NCBI GenBank assembly: GCA_037179515.1
Contig: JAXCGZ010002335.1
Span: 1 to 64,000, forward strand
DNA length: 64,000 nt
Reading direction: 5' to 3'
From: Halocaridina rubra
Taxonomy: Eukaryota > Arthropoda > Malacostraca > Decapoda > Atyidae
The notes below the pieces were generated by a model that made no database searches, was not told the DNA's origin, and saw only the letters and a list, made by a program, of their open reading frames with translations. Position 1 is the first letter of the stretch, and each line of letters begins with the position of its first letter. Position numbers and translations under genes: made by a program. Positions 25,979 through 38,441 of this stretch are shown piece by piece.

Positions 25979-26327
25979 GTACGTTATTTGAATTGGTTTC
26001 AAAAATTAAAGACAACTTTAATCTAAAGATGATTCATGTACTTGCCACGCGCACCAGGCGCTGCTTTTGGTAACTACTTGTGTAAATAAAGTATGAGAAC
26101 CTTCACCATTCTCAGCACTCCATTACGTGTGCATAAGGCACTACCCACTGTACCACTGATGATTTGAATATAATTTAATTATTTCAGTAGGTGCGAGTTC
26201 TGAACAAGAGGGCAAAAATTTTCCTTTAAACCGCTATTTCATAACTGGACTTCATTTGTGCTCATTCTACCTCGTGGATTGTATAGATTTGCCCTTCTCT
26301 CAAAGCCACAACACTTCCTGTTACTGA

Positions 26328-26328
26328 T

Positions 26329-26414
<86 letters not shown>
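26328..26414. repeat. (GA)n microsatellite
   Basis: About 86 bp of GA in GLS intron 2. A TTTA-rich run follows near 26735-26805. Confidence 0.95.
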
Positions 26415-26415
<1 letters not shown>

Positions 26416-27232
26416 AACACTACGCGCGATCATGTATTATAATGATGACTCCATAAGGGGGGTACAAAACCCTATATATTTTATTCATGAAGGTTGTTTA
26501 TGGAGGTGACATTTCCTTTCAGTTTGAGTTAGGTATCCCATATATACTGACACATTATCTATAGATTCTTACATACCTGAAGAATGTAGTTTTACTGCAT
26601 AACAACTGTAAAGTTTATGTTTTGTGTTGAGAGATGGGTTCAGAGACTCTTGTCTTTAAATATCGTTACATTTAGTCACTTTTATCTGTTTCTGGATGAA
26701 AGAGTCATTTGAGACTAGATTCTAAATTGGATATTTATTTATTTATTTATTTATCTATTTATTTATTTATTTATATATTTATTTACTTAGTTAGTTAGTT
26801 AGTTAGATAGTTTTTTTTTATTTAATTTTAGTTTATTGAAACCAGGAATATTTAATAATAGTATTAAATTAAATACACTGTTATTATCTAATGGGCACAA
26901 ACTCACACTGTAATAATAAAATGCTAATTATTAAGAATAGGAAAATGAGTGGAAATTATTCAAGTTCGAAGTTATTCACCGATATGGCGAAAATAATTAA
27001 GTTTAGTCACGTCCTGGATGTTGATGAGACAGTGGTGTAGTAGGGATTTTCTTTTCCTAGCTCTGCCAACTTAGTAGGTATAATGAGTACTTCAGTGAAA
27101 ACCACTTAGAGAAGGGATAGATCCAGAGTATGTTTAAGACATGCTGTCCCTTGAGCACATGCCAGGCCTGTAGTTCTACTCCTAAACAGACATTAATGCA
27201 TTTTCATTTTCGTGTTTCTATGACCAATGCAG

Positions 27233-27475
27233 TCAAAGCCACATCCTGATGTCATAGCAGAACTGACCGATGAGGAAGACCTTAAGCTTCATCTCCAAAA
27301 CCTCTCTGTGCAGACAGCTAGGCAACAACAGCAAAGTCACCCTCAACGTCTACTTCGTCAAAAACGCAAATCGGGTCTCCAAGGAATCCTTCCTGTACAC
27401 GAGACGTATCTCAAACCGGAGGAGAACGAGCTCCTCGCTCTACTCCCTGTCATTGAAAAATGGACAGAATATGAT
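27233..27475 (+). CDS. GLS: GLS exon 3: N-terminal region (residues 111-191)
   Basis: Acceptor CCAATGCAG, donor GTAAGT at 27476, 243 bp in phase 0 at both ends. It codes for an acidic start (ELTDEEDLKLHLQNL), a QQQQ stretch, a basic RLLRQKRKSG patch, and EENELLALLPVIEKWTEYD. Probably alpha-helical in part. No known domain is recognised. It is also frame-neutral if skipped. Confidence 0.7.
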
Positions 27476-27774
27476 GTAAGTTATATATTCATTTTTTTCA
27501 AAACATATTCAGATATACTGTTGGGATTGTTTGCCATTTTCTATGTCGCTATGAATCCCCATTCGAATCGGGGTAGACACAGACAGATTGCACACAATCA
27601 TATGTGTAAGCTAATGAAACTAAGTTTTTAAACTTACAGCACACAGACAAACCATTAATGTACATAAAAATGCACCAGCTGTGCTCAAGATGGGTTACGA
27701 AGACGGTAACTTATCATGTACACTTTTGGATTGTTAATGTGTTGTATGTCCAATGCCTAATAAGAGACTATTTT

Positions 27775-28225
27775 CTATGTGTCTTACCTGTTGTTATCTA
27801 ACTGCTTTCTGGGGTTACATATATGAAGTTATTAATCTTTGAGTTGTTATAGAGTTATTTAACTTTTTATGGTGTTTTCTGGAGTTATCTAATTTTACAA
27901 TGGTAAATAAGAGGTTATTTTGTTTTACAAGGTGTTCTCTGTGGCTCTCCAACTTTGGAGGATATTTTCTAGGGTTATCCAACTTTACTATGGGTTATGT
28001 GATATTGTATGATATTTCAAGGTTATTTTGGGGGTTATTTAACTTTTTAAGGTGGTTTCTAGGTATATCCAAGCGTTTTGTGTAACATTACAAAGTATAA
28101 TATTAATTCCTTTCATTTTTCATTGTCTTTTCTAGGGTATTCTATCTTTACAAGGCATATTCTGGGTTTATCTTATCTTACATGATGTAATCAGTAACCT
28201 ATTCACATTTACAAAGTGCTTAAAG
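27775..28225. repeat. Degenerate tandem repeat in GLS intron 3
   Basis: About 12 loose copies of a roughly 30-40 bp unit similar to AAGGTGTTTTCTGGGGTTAT followed by CCAACTTTA. The units are diverged and of variable length. Confidence 0.6.
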
Positions 28226-28315
28226 GTGTAATCTAACGCTGTAAGATTTTATATGAAGCTATTAATCTGTATATTTTGCCCTAGGGGAATACACATTTTT
28301 GCAAGATCCGTGTTG

Positions 28316-28426
<111 letters not shown>

Positions 28427-28649
28427 TATCCTTTTGAAGCATTATTTGTATGAATTCATGTAATGTCTGACGCCTTGGCGCAAAAAATTAATAAAATAAA
28501 AATAATCTCTCTCTCTCTGCTTTGTATGTATATATTCATTTCGTTTTCTATACATCATTTCGCACTATGTGAGATCAAGATTCCTGACAGCTCTCACCCA
28601 CTTAACATATAGTATTTCCTGTGCGTGTGTGTGCGCCATTGTGTGTGTG

Positions 28650-29100
28650 TGTGAGATTACCTAATTGTGATTACCTAATTGTGCTTACGGGATAAAGCCC
28701 AAAAGCTCGTATCTTCCCGTCTCCTGCTCTGTTCCATTTTGTACTTAGTGATACTTATCATACCTGTCCTTAAAACTATGGATTGAGATAGCATTAACTA
28801 CCTCCTCGCTTAGCGAATTCCAATTATCAACTACTCTTACACTGAAAAAGTATTTCCTTACATCCTGCAAAGAAGTTTTCTTACGAAACTTCAAACTATG
28901 ACCTCTAGTTCTAGAGCCAGCCATATCAAAATATCGATCATTATCCACTCTATCATAACCATGAAGGAATTTAAAGACTGTCACCATATCCCCCCTCAAT
29001 CTTCTAGCTTCGAGTGATGGTAAGTCCAATTACCTCAGTCTCTCATTATAACTGATATTGCGTATTTCTGGCACCAGTTTCGTGGCATGTCTTTGAATTT
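28650..29100 (-). mobile_element. 5'-truncated LINE copy, 3' end
   Basis: The reverse of the LINE tail begins at GAGATTACCTAATTGTG (two 14-bp units) next to a GTGTGTGTG run. The last 94 codons are open (28745-29029) and nearly identical to the intact copy, then sequence is lost at a stop near 29030 and ends at about 29100. A second, older tail fragment follows at about 29165-29290, again next to a GTGTGTGTG run at 29153. Confidence 0.8.
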
Positions 29101-29319
29101 TTTATATTCAATGATACTTATCGTATTTGTTCTTAAAACTATGAATGTGTACGTGTGTGTGTGTATGTGTTTGTGTATTTACCTGATTGCATGCATCTAC
29201 TTTTGTTCACGGGTAAGAGCCCTATGCTCGTAACTCCCCATCTACTAGTAGGCATTATTTTTGCTCACTAACACGTATTATATCTATCCTCGAAAGTAAA
29301 GTCTAATTCGTCTCTGCAG

Positions 29320-29435
29320 AGCCGGAGGATCTCACTACAAGAGTGTCCCCCTTTTATCCTGGAGTCTGGAACCGAAGAGAAAATGGAAGAAGAAGCGATG
29401 GAAAAAACAGGCAAAGTTCCCGGTGAGATGTCTGT
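29320..29435 (+). CDS. GLS: GLS exon 4: linker to the conserved core
   Basis: Acceptor GTCTCTGCAG, donor GTAAGT at 29436, 116 bp, phase 0 in and phase 2 out. It codes for SRRISLQECPPFILESG then an EK-rich stretch to GEMS. The 2-base remainder GT joins C of exon 5 to give valine. The phase match to 34485 is exact. Confidence 0.75.
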
Positions 29436-29805
29436 GTAAGTACACCAATCATCTTTCCAGTTGCTTACTCGATATATTTCCTGCTTGAGACCCAGGAGGT
29501 CAAAGTTTCAATTAGTCATGGCGAGAGCTACAACTTCACTCTTAGCCAAAATCATTGGGAGAGAAAAAGAAGAGAGCAATGGCATTATTTGTGCGGTAGT
29601 TCTTCTTAACTTAGCAGCTTAGTGAGTACATCATTAGCTTTGTTGAATGGGGAACGAGAAGATGTATTCAAATTACCAGCTTTAGTGAGTACAGCGTTAG
29701 ATGTGTTGAGATAATGGTTAAAATGTATCTTAAGCTTGGCCATTGAAAGAAAATTTTTTTTTATTCCACAGCTCTCTTGAATAAAAAAAATATATGACTA
29801 AATGT

Positions 29806-29950
<145 letters not shown>

Positions 29951-30162
29951 GAGGGATAAACGTTATGCCTGTGATTCCCCTGATTGACTAATCCTTATCA
30001 TTCCATAAATTTATCAATGCTTTTAGCGTTGGCAATACCTTAGCTTGAGCTGTGTGTGTTTATATGTGTGTATGAGTGCGTGGGTGTGTATGTGTGTGTG
30101 CGCGCGCTTGCGCATACATATACACAGTGCGGTGTAAAATAAAAATTTATAGTTGTATTAAA

Positions 30163-30258
<96 letters not shown>
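30163..30258. repeat. (GA)n microsatellite
   Basis: About 96 bp of GA, inverted relative to the (TC)n tract 220 bp upstream. The two tracts could pair in the pre-mRNA. Confidence 0.95.
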
Positions 30259-30261
<3 letters not shown>

Positions 30262-30714
30262 TTCATGCAGTGGTTACTGGTGGACCAACCTACGTCTCCT
30301 GAAGCATGTGGGTGTGACATTCATCGGCATAGCTAACTGCTTTAAAAAATCAATGCATATTTAATATGTTTTTACATACACACATGCTTAGGGGACGGGC
30401 ACTATTATGATTTTATTTTACCTGTTAGCGTCCACAGCTGAATATCTATACTCGAACATACGTGTATAACATGTAAATGGATGTGAAAACAAATAGTTTA
30501 TTTGTTGAAAAAATTAATTGGCGGTTAAAATAAAAATAACTTCATATATAATTAAATAAAAAGTCAGCCAACCGATCTCTGGTGAGACAAGAAAAGTTTC
30601 AGAGAGGATGGAATTACTAGCCCTTAGCTCGCTTATCACTTATAGTCGCCTCCTACGCTACTCTGAGAGTATAAGGAAAGCAACCATTCTGCCCCATTAC
30701 TAGATGTATCCCAT

Positions 30715-30800
30715 TTAGTTGCCTTTGCGACATTATGGCGCCGCGATAGAGATTGGGGCTGGCCGCAGGTTCGATCCTGGTCTGAAGTTGGATAAACTCT
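30715..30800 (+). mobile_element. tRNA-like SINE remnant
   Basis: ATTATGGCGCCGCGATAGAG resembles an A-box region and GCAGGTTCGATCCTGGTCTG a B-box with the correct GGTTCGATCC core. Spacing is tRNA-like. No cloverleaf acceptor stem was found, so it is a SINE piece rather than a tRNA gene. Confidence 0.4.
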
Positions 30801-31004
30801 CGCTCTCTCATCTTGTTACTGAATATATTGGGCATATATTCAGCGGTCGGTGATATCCTGTGTCTATCTAATCATTTAGCCATTACTTGGAGATCACAGG
30901 GTCCAAATGATTGGAGAGGGGCTTTGGCCCCGCCTACATAGTAGGTATATAGAGTCGTGCTCTAGTGCCATCACTGGCCCTTGCCTTTGCCTTTCATTAG
31001 GGAG

Positions 31005-31350
31005 CTTCAGCATTTCCTCGACATGCTTGGAATATGAGGATGGCAGTCTTTTCTCCCCCCCCCCATAAAGAATATCCTTCTTAGTGGCTTCCTACGAAAC
31101 GCAAGGACTATGAGAGTGGCGTTTCCCCTCCCCCTCATGTCATCAGGGATATCCCTCTTTGTCGTTTCCTGCATCACGCGGGAAATACGGAATCAGCATT
31201 TTTTCTTTCCCATCACCTAGAACATCCCCTTTACGCGCCTCCTTCGGCATGCAGGGCATATGAGGATGAAATTCTTGCTCTCCCACCAGCAAGGATATCC
31301 CTTTAAGACTCCTATCACGACGAGCATGGCATATGAACTCAGCATTAAGC
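31005..31350. repeat. Diverged tandem repeat of about 75 bp
   Basis: Five units share the order AGGATATCCCTTT, CTCCTACGACATGCAGGGCA-like, ATATGAGGATGGCATT-like and TCTTTCTCTCCCATCA-like. Starts are near 31005, 31084, 31160, 31236 and 31306. Units differ considerably. Confidence 0.7.
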
Positions 31351-31461
31351 GACACATATTTCTTAGTTTTTATCGTTAATTAGTGAAAGAATGAATTCTA
31401 ATGAAAATCGGCTGAAAAAATCTGAGATTATGTAATATTATATAACTCGTATGAATGATCA

Positions 31462-31545
31462 AGACTGGTCTAGCTAGCCATAGCAATGGATCCGGGTTCG
31501 AATCCGACCCATGCTTCCAAAAAAATTAAATTAACAAAAAAAACA
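31462..31545 (+). mobile_element. tRNA-like fragment with A-rich tail
   Basis: GGTCTAGCTAGCCATAGCAA (A-box-like) and ATCCGGGTTCGAATCCGACC (perfect B-box core) are followed by an A-rich stretch, as in a SINE head with a poly-A tail. A functional tRNA fold was not found. Confidence 0.45.
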
Positions 31546-31919
31546 CTTAGTTATATCATGTATTCGAATGAGATTTGCAGACTAAGTCGTCTCCTAACCC
31601 CTCTAACTCATCACACATAATGAGTACTTAAGTGTAAAAAAAAAAGGATATTGATAGATTCAATTCCATCGCGAGCTCAGACCAACAAACAACCGTACAT
31701 ATGACCTGTCCTGCAGTTCTGCACTTGATAAATAATGTATTCATAAACATGAGTAAGTACCCTGACTCACTTTCACTATATGTTGTACCCTACAGACATT
31801 TCCCTCATATTTACTCACCCCAATTGGCACCATTTACTCATTTCTAGACAGGAATTTATTTTCTTCACAAAATTGGATTTCCTGGTTCATAACAACTTCG
31901 TTCACCACTTGCCTGACAG

Positions 31920-32106
<187 letters not shown>

Positions 32107-32299
32107 GTGGAATAAGAAGAAGAAAAGAGGGTACACAATATATATGGAGTCCTTCTAACTGTAAAGGACATTAATAAATAATGTAAGTTTAGTATATATT
32201 TCTTCTATATGATTATAATCTTCAATGGTGAGCATAGAAACACCATATTTGTTCAAGTTACTCATATTAATATTCGCTGGACATGATAATAGAGATTTA

Positions 32300-32343
<44 letters not shown>

Positions 32344-33011
32344 CCCGAACTATAGTGACCATATTATATTTAAATAATATATATATAAATTTTATATATA
32401 AATAACATTTTGTAGGATCTGAGGGCTTTGGAATTATAAAAATATGTCATTTGTATAAAAATAAATGCATGTCATTTGTATAATATAGCTCTATATACAT
32501 GTGTGAATATATATATCACGAGTCGCATCCCATCACTTTGTATATATCCAATCGTACGTCATCATAACGGCTATAACGTCATAGCGATTAAGAATTTATT
32601 ATCCTGGCCATGTATTTCAGTCGACTGGGTGTTGTTAGTTTGACCAAAATCTCCCAGCTTGTGGTGGTGGTTTACCCATGCGTCGTGCCAGGGCAGCTTG
32701 CCAGACCCACGATGGGAAAAGTTCGCGCTATTTAGTCATGAATTCTGCTCAACCACGACCTGCCGTTGCAACCTCACTGCTTCTTGCACGCGGATACACA
32801 ATAAACTTCCTCTTCTATACAAGATACTGGAAGATTTTCAAGAAATATATCTCGTTTCTCAGAGTGCTTCGTGTTCTGTTACTTAAGAATATCGTAGTGA
32901 AAAATATATTTGCATGCATCGCCTCTCGCCTAGTGGGCTGATCAGCATCAGCAGGCGAGTAAGGGTTTTCATGCTAGTCCCATCTCTGTCTCTGTCTCTC
33001 TCTCTCTTTAG

Positions 33012-33292
33012 AGTCATCGTAGACCTGTTTCAACCATTTGTGAAAGACGTAGATTTAGCCAAAAGACACCACCTAAAATCACAAGGAGGAAATCAGTAGT
33101 TAAATAGTCGGACATTTACCAGAAGTGAACTCGCAAGAAATTGTTGAATAACCTCTTGTGACCTAAGTGTGAGACGTAAAGGTCAATCGTCGTTATCGAA
33201 TCCTCTCCCCTTAAGTGTTCCATAATGTCTAGCCATTCTGGTGATTCGGAAACTTCACGGATGTACGTGAGGAGTGTTTCGTACTGCAGAGA
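33012..33292 (+). CDS. GLS: GLS candidate alternative first exon (coding 33225-33292)
   Basis: ATG at 33225 with A at -3 opens 22 codons, MSSHSGDSETSRMYVRSVSY plus CR, and a 2-base remainder GA before donor GTAAGT at 33293. That phase fits exon 5 (34485) exactly: GA plus C gives Asp, then LVRQHLVQVE. The resulting protein would be 560 residues, lacking exons 1-4. An in-frame TAA lies at 33177-33179. The exon could begin at an acceptor (TCTCTTTAG, ending 33011) or at a nearby promoter; no TATA box was recognised. The N-terminus shows no clear mitochondrial targeting signal. Known glutaminase genes do vary at their ends, but this exon is my inference from phase and Kozak context. Confidence 0.5.
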
Positions 33293-34202
33293 GTAAGTAA
33301 ATTAAATAAATAAAAAAAAAAGAATATGTGATCGTGTCACCCACTCACTCATAGAATTGCTTCTTTTACAATTCATCTGCTTCTGCAGAATGCTAACAAA
33401 ACGCGATATTTGCATTTTATTCTCTGCGTGGAATTTTCTGCCAGGCGCCTGAGTCATGCGTTGAATATAGATTAGAGAAACCATGAGATGTGGAGGGACG
33501 TTGGAGACTACCTGTCGAGCGAGTAATGTTCGTGGGTGGGGGTGAGGGGTTCTTATGTGACTTGATGAGGAATGTTGGGGGGTAAGGGAGGGTATTCTTT
33601 CTATAAATATGACTAGTTATTATGTTTTATTTGTAGTTTTGGGAGATAGGGAGGCATTGGTTTGTATTTTCATAATCTCATGTAACTGAACATAATGTAA
33701 TTTTGTTTCTCGTGCTGAACAGGGAAAATTCCTGGGGTAAGCGACCTGGGGGTAGGCCAAGGTGAGGATAAACAGATTCCTATAAAATCGCAAAAGTAAC
33801 AAGTGACCCTCTCCTTTTATATTATACTAATGACCACATTAATAACTTGTTTCTTTACTTAGTCTCACGCCTCGTTTTTTTTTTTATTTCGTGTTGCATA
33901 ACTACCTCCCTTTTGCTATTTATTCCTGGCTTATTCAGTAATAATTTGAGTAAAAAAATAGAAATAAAAAAACGGGCGATAGTGAATAGAATACGATGAT
34001 AATTCCTGTGGCTTTCAAAAGCAATACTGACTGCTAAGCGCAGCGATGCCCACCTTTACGATTACTAATGTTTACTTCTTGCTGTGATGTGTGCATAAAG
34101 ATAAAACGGTATCGATTTTGGTAAAAAAAAAGTATTTTTCTGTTTTTAACCCAAATGCTTCTGTTTAGCCTTAACACACGTTAGGTTTAAAACAGCAAAT
34201 TG

Positions 34203-34313
<111 letters not shown>

Positions 34314-34484
34314 CATTCGATTATTTGAATGTGACATGATCAGTCCTCAGTCATAAGTTGGTTCCTTAGATGTGGGTCCATACTATATAAATAATATAAA
34401 TATTTATCTTTGAAAATGAAGGACACAGAAAGACTGTTCGATACTAAATAATAATTAATCAATTATTTCATTTTTTTTCTTCAG

Positions 34485-34581
34485 CCTGGTGCGTCAGCAC
34501 CTAGTACAAGTCGAGAACCGTCTCTTTGAGATGTTTGGAGACAAAGAGAAACAGACCATCAATATCAACAAGTTTCTGATG
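34485..34581 (+). CDS. GLS: GLS exon 5 (residues 230-262)
   Basis: Acceptor TTTTTTCTTCAG, donor GTAAGT at 34582, 97 bp, entering with one base and leaving in phase 0. It codes for LVRQHLVQVENRLFEMFGDK then the IxxxKF segment found before the STGL motif in glutaminases. It is the first exon with recognisable GLS similarity. Confidence 0.88.
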
Positions 34582-34977
34582 GTAAGTTGAGGATAACATT
34601 TGCCGTCGAGTGGGTCAATTCTCTGAGTTACTGAAGGCAACCACGTGTTGCTTGCGGTACTTGATTATGCAATAACTCGTGGCTTGTCCTCACGCCTCTT
34701 CTTCACTTTAAAACAAACAAGACTAAAATTAAATTTATCATATAGATATCTCAGAATTTGAATAATTACTTGAGTTTATGAAGTTCTTGTTGAGGAAACA
34801 TAGTTTATGTAATTCTCACCTTTTGCACTCCGTCGACGGAAAACCAATTAGGAAGTTGAACACTCAAATAACATATACCGCTGAACTTTTGAAGATGAAT
34901 ATGTAAGAAGTGCATAAATCTTTGATACCCTATAAACATCCGGAACATTCAGTAGTCTGTTCATTGATTTCTTCAAG

Positions 34978-35111
34978 GGACTGATGTCTACTGGATTAAG
35001 ACACACAGACCCACGCCTGAAGGAGATGAGACTGAACTTGAAAAGGGTTCAAGAAAGACTTGCTTCTTCCGATCCTTTGGCTCTTGATGTAGACTACGAG
35101 ACTTTTATGGA
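34978..35111 (+). CDS. GLS: GLS exon 6 (residues 263-307)
   Basis: Acceptor TTTCTTCAAG, donor GTAAGT at 35112, 134 bp. The start GLMSTGLRHTDPRLKEM matches the conserved ALKSTGLRTSDPRLKEC segment of human KGA. Confidence 0.95.
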
Positions 35112-35704
35112 GTAAGTTATATATATAAAAAAAAAAACTATTTTTAGTCTTCCTTCGCAAATAAGTCATTAAATTCCAGAATGGCAAGAAATTGTAATTA
35201 CTTTAATAATTACACTGAATTCTAGATTGAAATTTTATTATAAATACAATGTCACACAGAGAATGTGCATCTTGTGTACGGATAAATAAACTACTGAAAA
35301 AAAAAAACGAGAGAGGTGTTCCTTAGCCAACAAGAATTATCTATGGTGAAGAGTCATTATAATCAATGAAAACTTTTATATTTACTTTTCCAGTCGTAAG
35401 TTTATCCAAAACTGGGCTGAGTTTTTTTTTGCTGAAACTGAACACGTAATATACATATTAAAAATCAGGATAAACTTTCAACCTGCATACAGAAATGATT
35501 GTCATGTTTTAAAGATATATAATAATATACCAAGTTACTAAGGTCGAGGAAAAATCCTACTTTATGGACTTTATTAGCGGTGAGGATGCAAAAAAAAAAA
35601 AAAAAAAAATTCCTTCCTTTTCGTAAGCTTCTCATAAAGTTATTAATTAATTAATTTATTTATTTATTTATTTATTAATCTATATATTTATATATTTATT
35701 CCAG

Positions 35705-35834
35705 GATAATATCTGAAAACTTAGAAATTGTCGTGAAAGCATTTTCTTCTTCCTTCGTGATTCCAGATTTTAGAAACTTTTGCCAACTTATCGACGAGAT
35801 CTATACTGAATGCAAAGCAAATACTGAGGGATCG
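35705..35834 (+). CDS. GLS: GLS exon 7 (residues 307-350)
   Basis: Acceptor TATTCCAG, donor GTAAGA at 35835, 130 bp. It codes for VVKAFSSSFVIPDFRNF then LIDEIYTECKANTEGS, the conserved helical region leading to the catalytic domain. Confidence 0.95.
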
Positions 35835-35936
35835 GTAAGAAGAGGAACATTGATGTTATGATTATTGAATTTTAATGATATAATGAAATATGAAGAAGCA
35901 AATCTATGCCAGACAGCATTTTTTTCTTTTTACATT

Positions 35937-36095
35937 TTATGTCACTAGTCTTCCTCAATTGGGGGTGGACACAGATGGATTAAAGCTTGGGAATTAAAGG
36001 TTGGATACCCTTCCTATCACCTCGAATTAAGCTCGAAATTGGGCCCTCCACCTCTTAAGTTGAACACTTTACCGATTAATCCACGGCGGTCCCCT
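35937..36095 (-). mobile_element. tRNA-like SINE, family B, in GLS intron 7
   Basis: The plus strand shows GGGGGTGGACACAGATGGAT, GGGAATTAAAGGTTGGATAC and GGCGGTCCCC at the head end, which is family B in reverse. It ends about 90 bp before exon 8. Confidence 0.55.
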
Positions 36096-36183
36096 ACACC
36101 AGTTAGTAAATAAGACTGATGAAATAAAAATAATAATAATAATAACTCTTTTAGAATTAAAAGCTCATTTATCTTCAAAACAG

Positions 36184-36311
36184 GTGGCTCACTACATTCC
36201 GCAACTTGCTCGCTCGAATCCAGAGCACTGGGGTGTGTCTCTTTGCACTGTGGACGGCCAGCGACATTCTCTAGGCGATGTCAATGTTCCATTTACACTC
36301 CAGTCTTGCAG
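36184..36311 (+). CDS. GLS: GLS exon 8 (residues 351-393), carries Tyr354 and Ser391
   Basis: Acceptor TCAAAACAG, 128 bp. It codes for [32 protein letters not shown] and FTLQSC. Tyr354 and nucleophile Ser391 correspond to human Y249 and S286. It leaves two bases (AG) to be completed by either of the two following alternative exons. The donor GTTGGT is weaker than the GTAAGT used by most exons of this gene, in line with regulated splicing at this junction. Confidence 0.97.
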
Positions 36312-37973
36312 GTTGGTAGTATTAATTTTTTTTATGACATTTGGGGACTGAAATGCCTTGCATTTAAATAAAATTAGGGAGGCATCAAGTAAAAACTTAA
36401 ACTAACTGAGAAAAGTGTATTGTAAAAACTAGTTATAAGATATTAATATTTTAGACTGAAAAATATTTTAAGTAATCTCTTCTCATGACAACCAAAGTCC
36501 TTAGAATTGAATAGAAAATAGGGATGTAAATACTTTTACTACAAGGATGAATACATTAATTAGTCTTACAGCAGCGCCTCAACAAATATTAATGTATTCC
36601 AAAATATATATGCATTCTTAAAAAATAGACTAAGCTTTTGACAGTAAAAATAAAATAAAACCTGTACAATTGTTTATTGTATTAAAATTTCTAACATTTG
36701 AAGATTTATGTTCATTATTCTAAGACTCAACCATATAGGAATGCAACTCATTATATAGAGTTTGATGTAACGTATCTGGTGGCGAAGTTACAGAAATGAC
36801 AACACTGATAGAATGTACAAATTGAGAAATTTCTATATGGCTATAATAGATACTGAAGAACTGAAAAAAAGTAAATATATTAACGTAGCTTTAAGAGAAT
36901 ATTTTGATGTTGCAAGTCACATCATAGTTCATAGGGAATTACTATATGATGAAAATATAGATATAGGTGTAATATAAGAGCTAGAAATATTTTTGTAGAA
37001 GAGAAAGTTTTTCTGATGCTTCAGCACCATATTATAGCCTACAGAAATTCTATAGAACGAAAACATAAATGTAAGAATAGATTTATATAATATCATATCC
37101 TGTGAAGTTCAGTGATTATAAGATATAGTTTATCAACAATACAAGGTAGGCAAAGATGCTTTCCATGTGACCTTGTCTTTTTTGTATATTGTCAGGATCA
37201 ATGTAATCCTTAAATAGTCCAAATTATTCAAAGCATCTGAAGTAAAAGCCTATTTTGCCTATTCCAGTTTTCATTACTCACGGATTTTGCTATGCTATTC
37301 TAACCTTTTCACTATTTTCGTTTTTATTGCCTCCAAGTTTTTCTTTGTTATGTTTTAACCTATTTGGCAGCTCCTTTTGCAATTTTTCTTACTGCACTTC
37401 ATCTTTTCTGGTGGCCTTATGCTCTAGCAGAATGATTCTTTTCTGATGGCTTTATGCTCTTGCAAAAATGCTTTTGATTTTAACACGTTTGATAAAAAGA
37501 TGGGAGTCTCATATCGTTCGTGATTGTACATCCTAAGAGCAGCTAAAAACTATATATATTTATAGATAAGACCTCCTGGGTGGGTCTTTAAACCATTCCA
37601 AAGTGTGAGCTGCCAAACAAAACAATTCTATTAAGGAGTGAACCTACTCACTTCCCCCTTGAAATACCCAATTTTTGTGCAGCCACCCTCATGTTTACTC
37701 TTTTTCATTTTGATTCTCTTTATTCAGTTCCTGCTATTCCATTGGAACCTCCTTTTTTGCAACACAGTTTTTCAAAACCTACTTTTAGACTCCCTTTTAT
37801 GCATTTTCTCCAATGTATCCTTTATACTTTATCAAAACCATAAACACATTTTAAGTCCTCCGTAGCACTTCCTTTTCCTCCTTTGTTTGTTCTGTCTTGC
37901 CTGCTGAGAGGCTATTTTTCCGTTGTTTTGTTTTGTTTAAAAATATTTTCTCTAATTCTCTTGATGGGAATAG

Positions 37974-38089
37974 CAAGCCCCTGAACTACGCCTTGGCCCT
38001 GGGCATGACGGGTACCGATCGCATTCACAAGTTTGTGGGTATGGAACCATCTGGGAGGTACTTCAATGAGCTCGTCCTGGATTACAATA
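37974..38089 (+). CDS. GLS: GLS exon 9a: alternative exon with catalytic lysine
   Basis: 116 bp, donor GTAAGT at 38090. It completes serine 393 and continues KPLNYALALGMTGTDRIHKF, then VGMEPSGRYFNELVLDYN. Lys394 matches human K289 of the SxxK dyad, and residues 416-430 form the loop that in human KGA gates the active site and binds allosteric inhibitors. The acceptor (TTGATGGGAATAG) has purines close to the AG and looks weak. Residues 393-432 in the long isoform. Confidence 0.93.
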
Positions 38090-38325
38090 GTAAGTGGTAG
38101 GAAAACAATAAAGAAATCACACAAATGTCATTGTTAGCCTTGTGGCAGTTCCAGGACACGATCTCCGAAGGAGTATGAACATATTGAACAAATAAGTTGA
38201 GCAGAATGACGGTAAGTCAGCTTGGATTTAAACATGTAGCTGGGCTAGTTAAACGCAGATGTTCTTTGCAGCATCTGGGAGAAGACAGCGCTTAACGCTG
38301 TCCTCTCTCTCTTTTTCATACGCAG

Positions 38326-38441
38326 TTACGTACTCAACTACGCACTGGCTTTGGGAGAAATGGAGGCCAAGACATACCACTCCTTCGTTGGCATGGAACC
38401 ATCGGGGCGTCATTACAATGAGCTGTGTCTCGACTACTGCA
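38326..38441 (+). CDS. GLS: GLS exon 9b: alternative exon lacking the catalytic lysine
   Basis: 116 bp, strong acceptor (TCTCTCTTTTTCATACGCAG), donor GTAAGT at 38442, same phases as 9a. It codes for SYVLNYALALGEMEAKTYHS, then FVGMEPSGRHYNELCLDYC. By eye 25 of 39 residues equal those of 9a, clustered at LNYALALG, FVGMEPSGR and NEL. Lys394 is Tyr and Pro395 is Val. Using both exons or neither would shift the frame, so 9a and 9b should be mutually exclusive. The open frame, splice sites and conserved motifs argue against a dead duplicate. The 9b protein should lack normal SxxK catalysis, a prediction from known glutaminase mechanism. Confidence 0.85.

Noticed and set aside
37974..38441. 9b as a decayed exon duplicate
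   Set aside because: The frame, length, splice sites and the FVGMEPSGR motif are all kept despite substantial divergence, which is unlikely without selection; still to be tested with transcripts.
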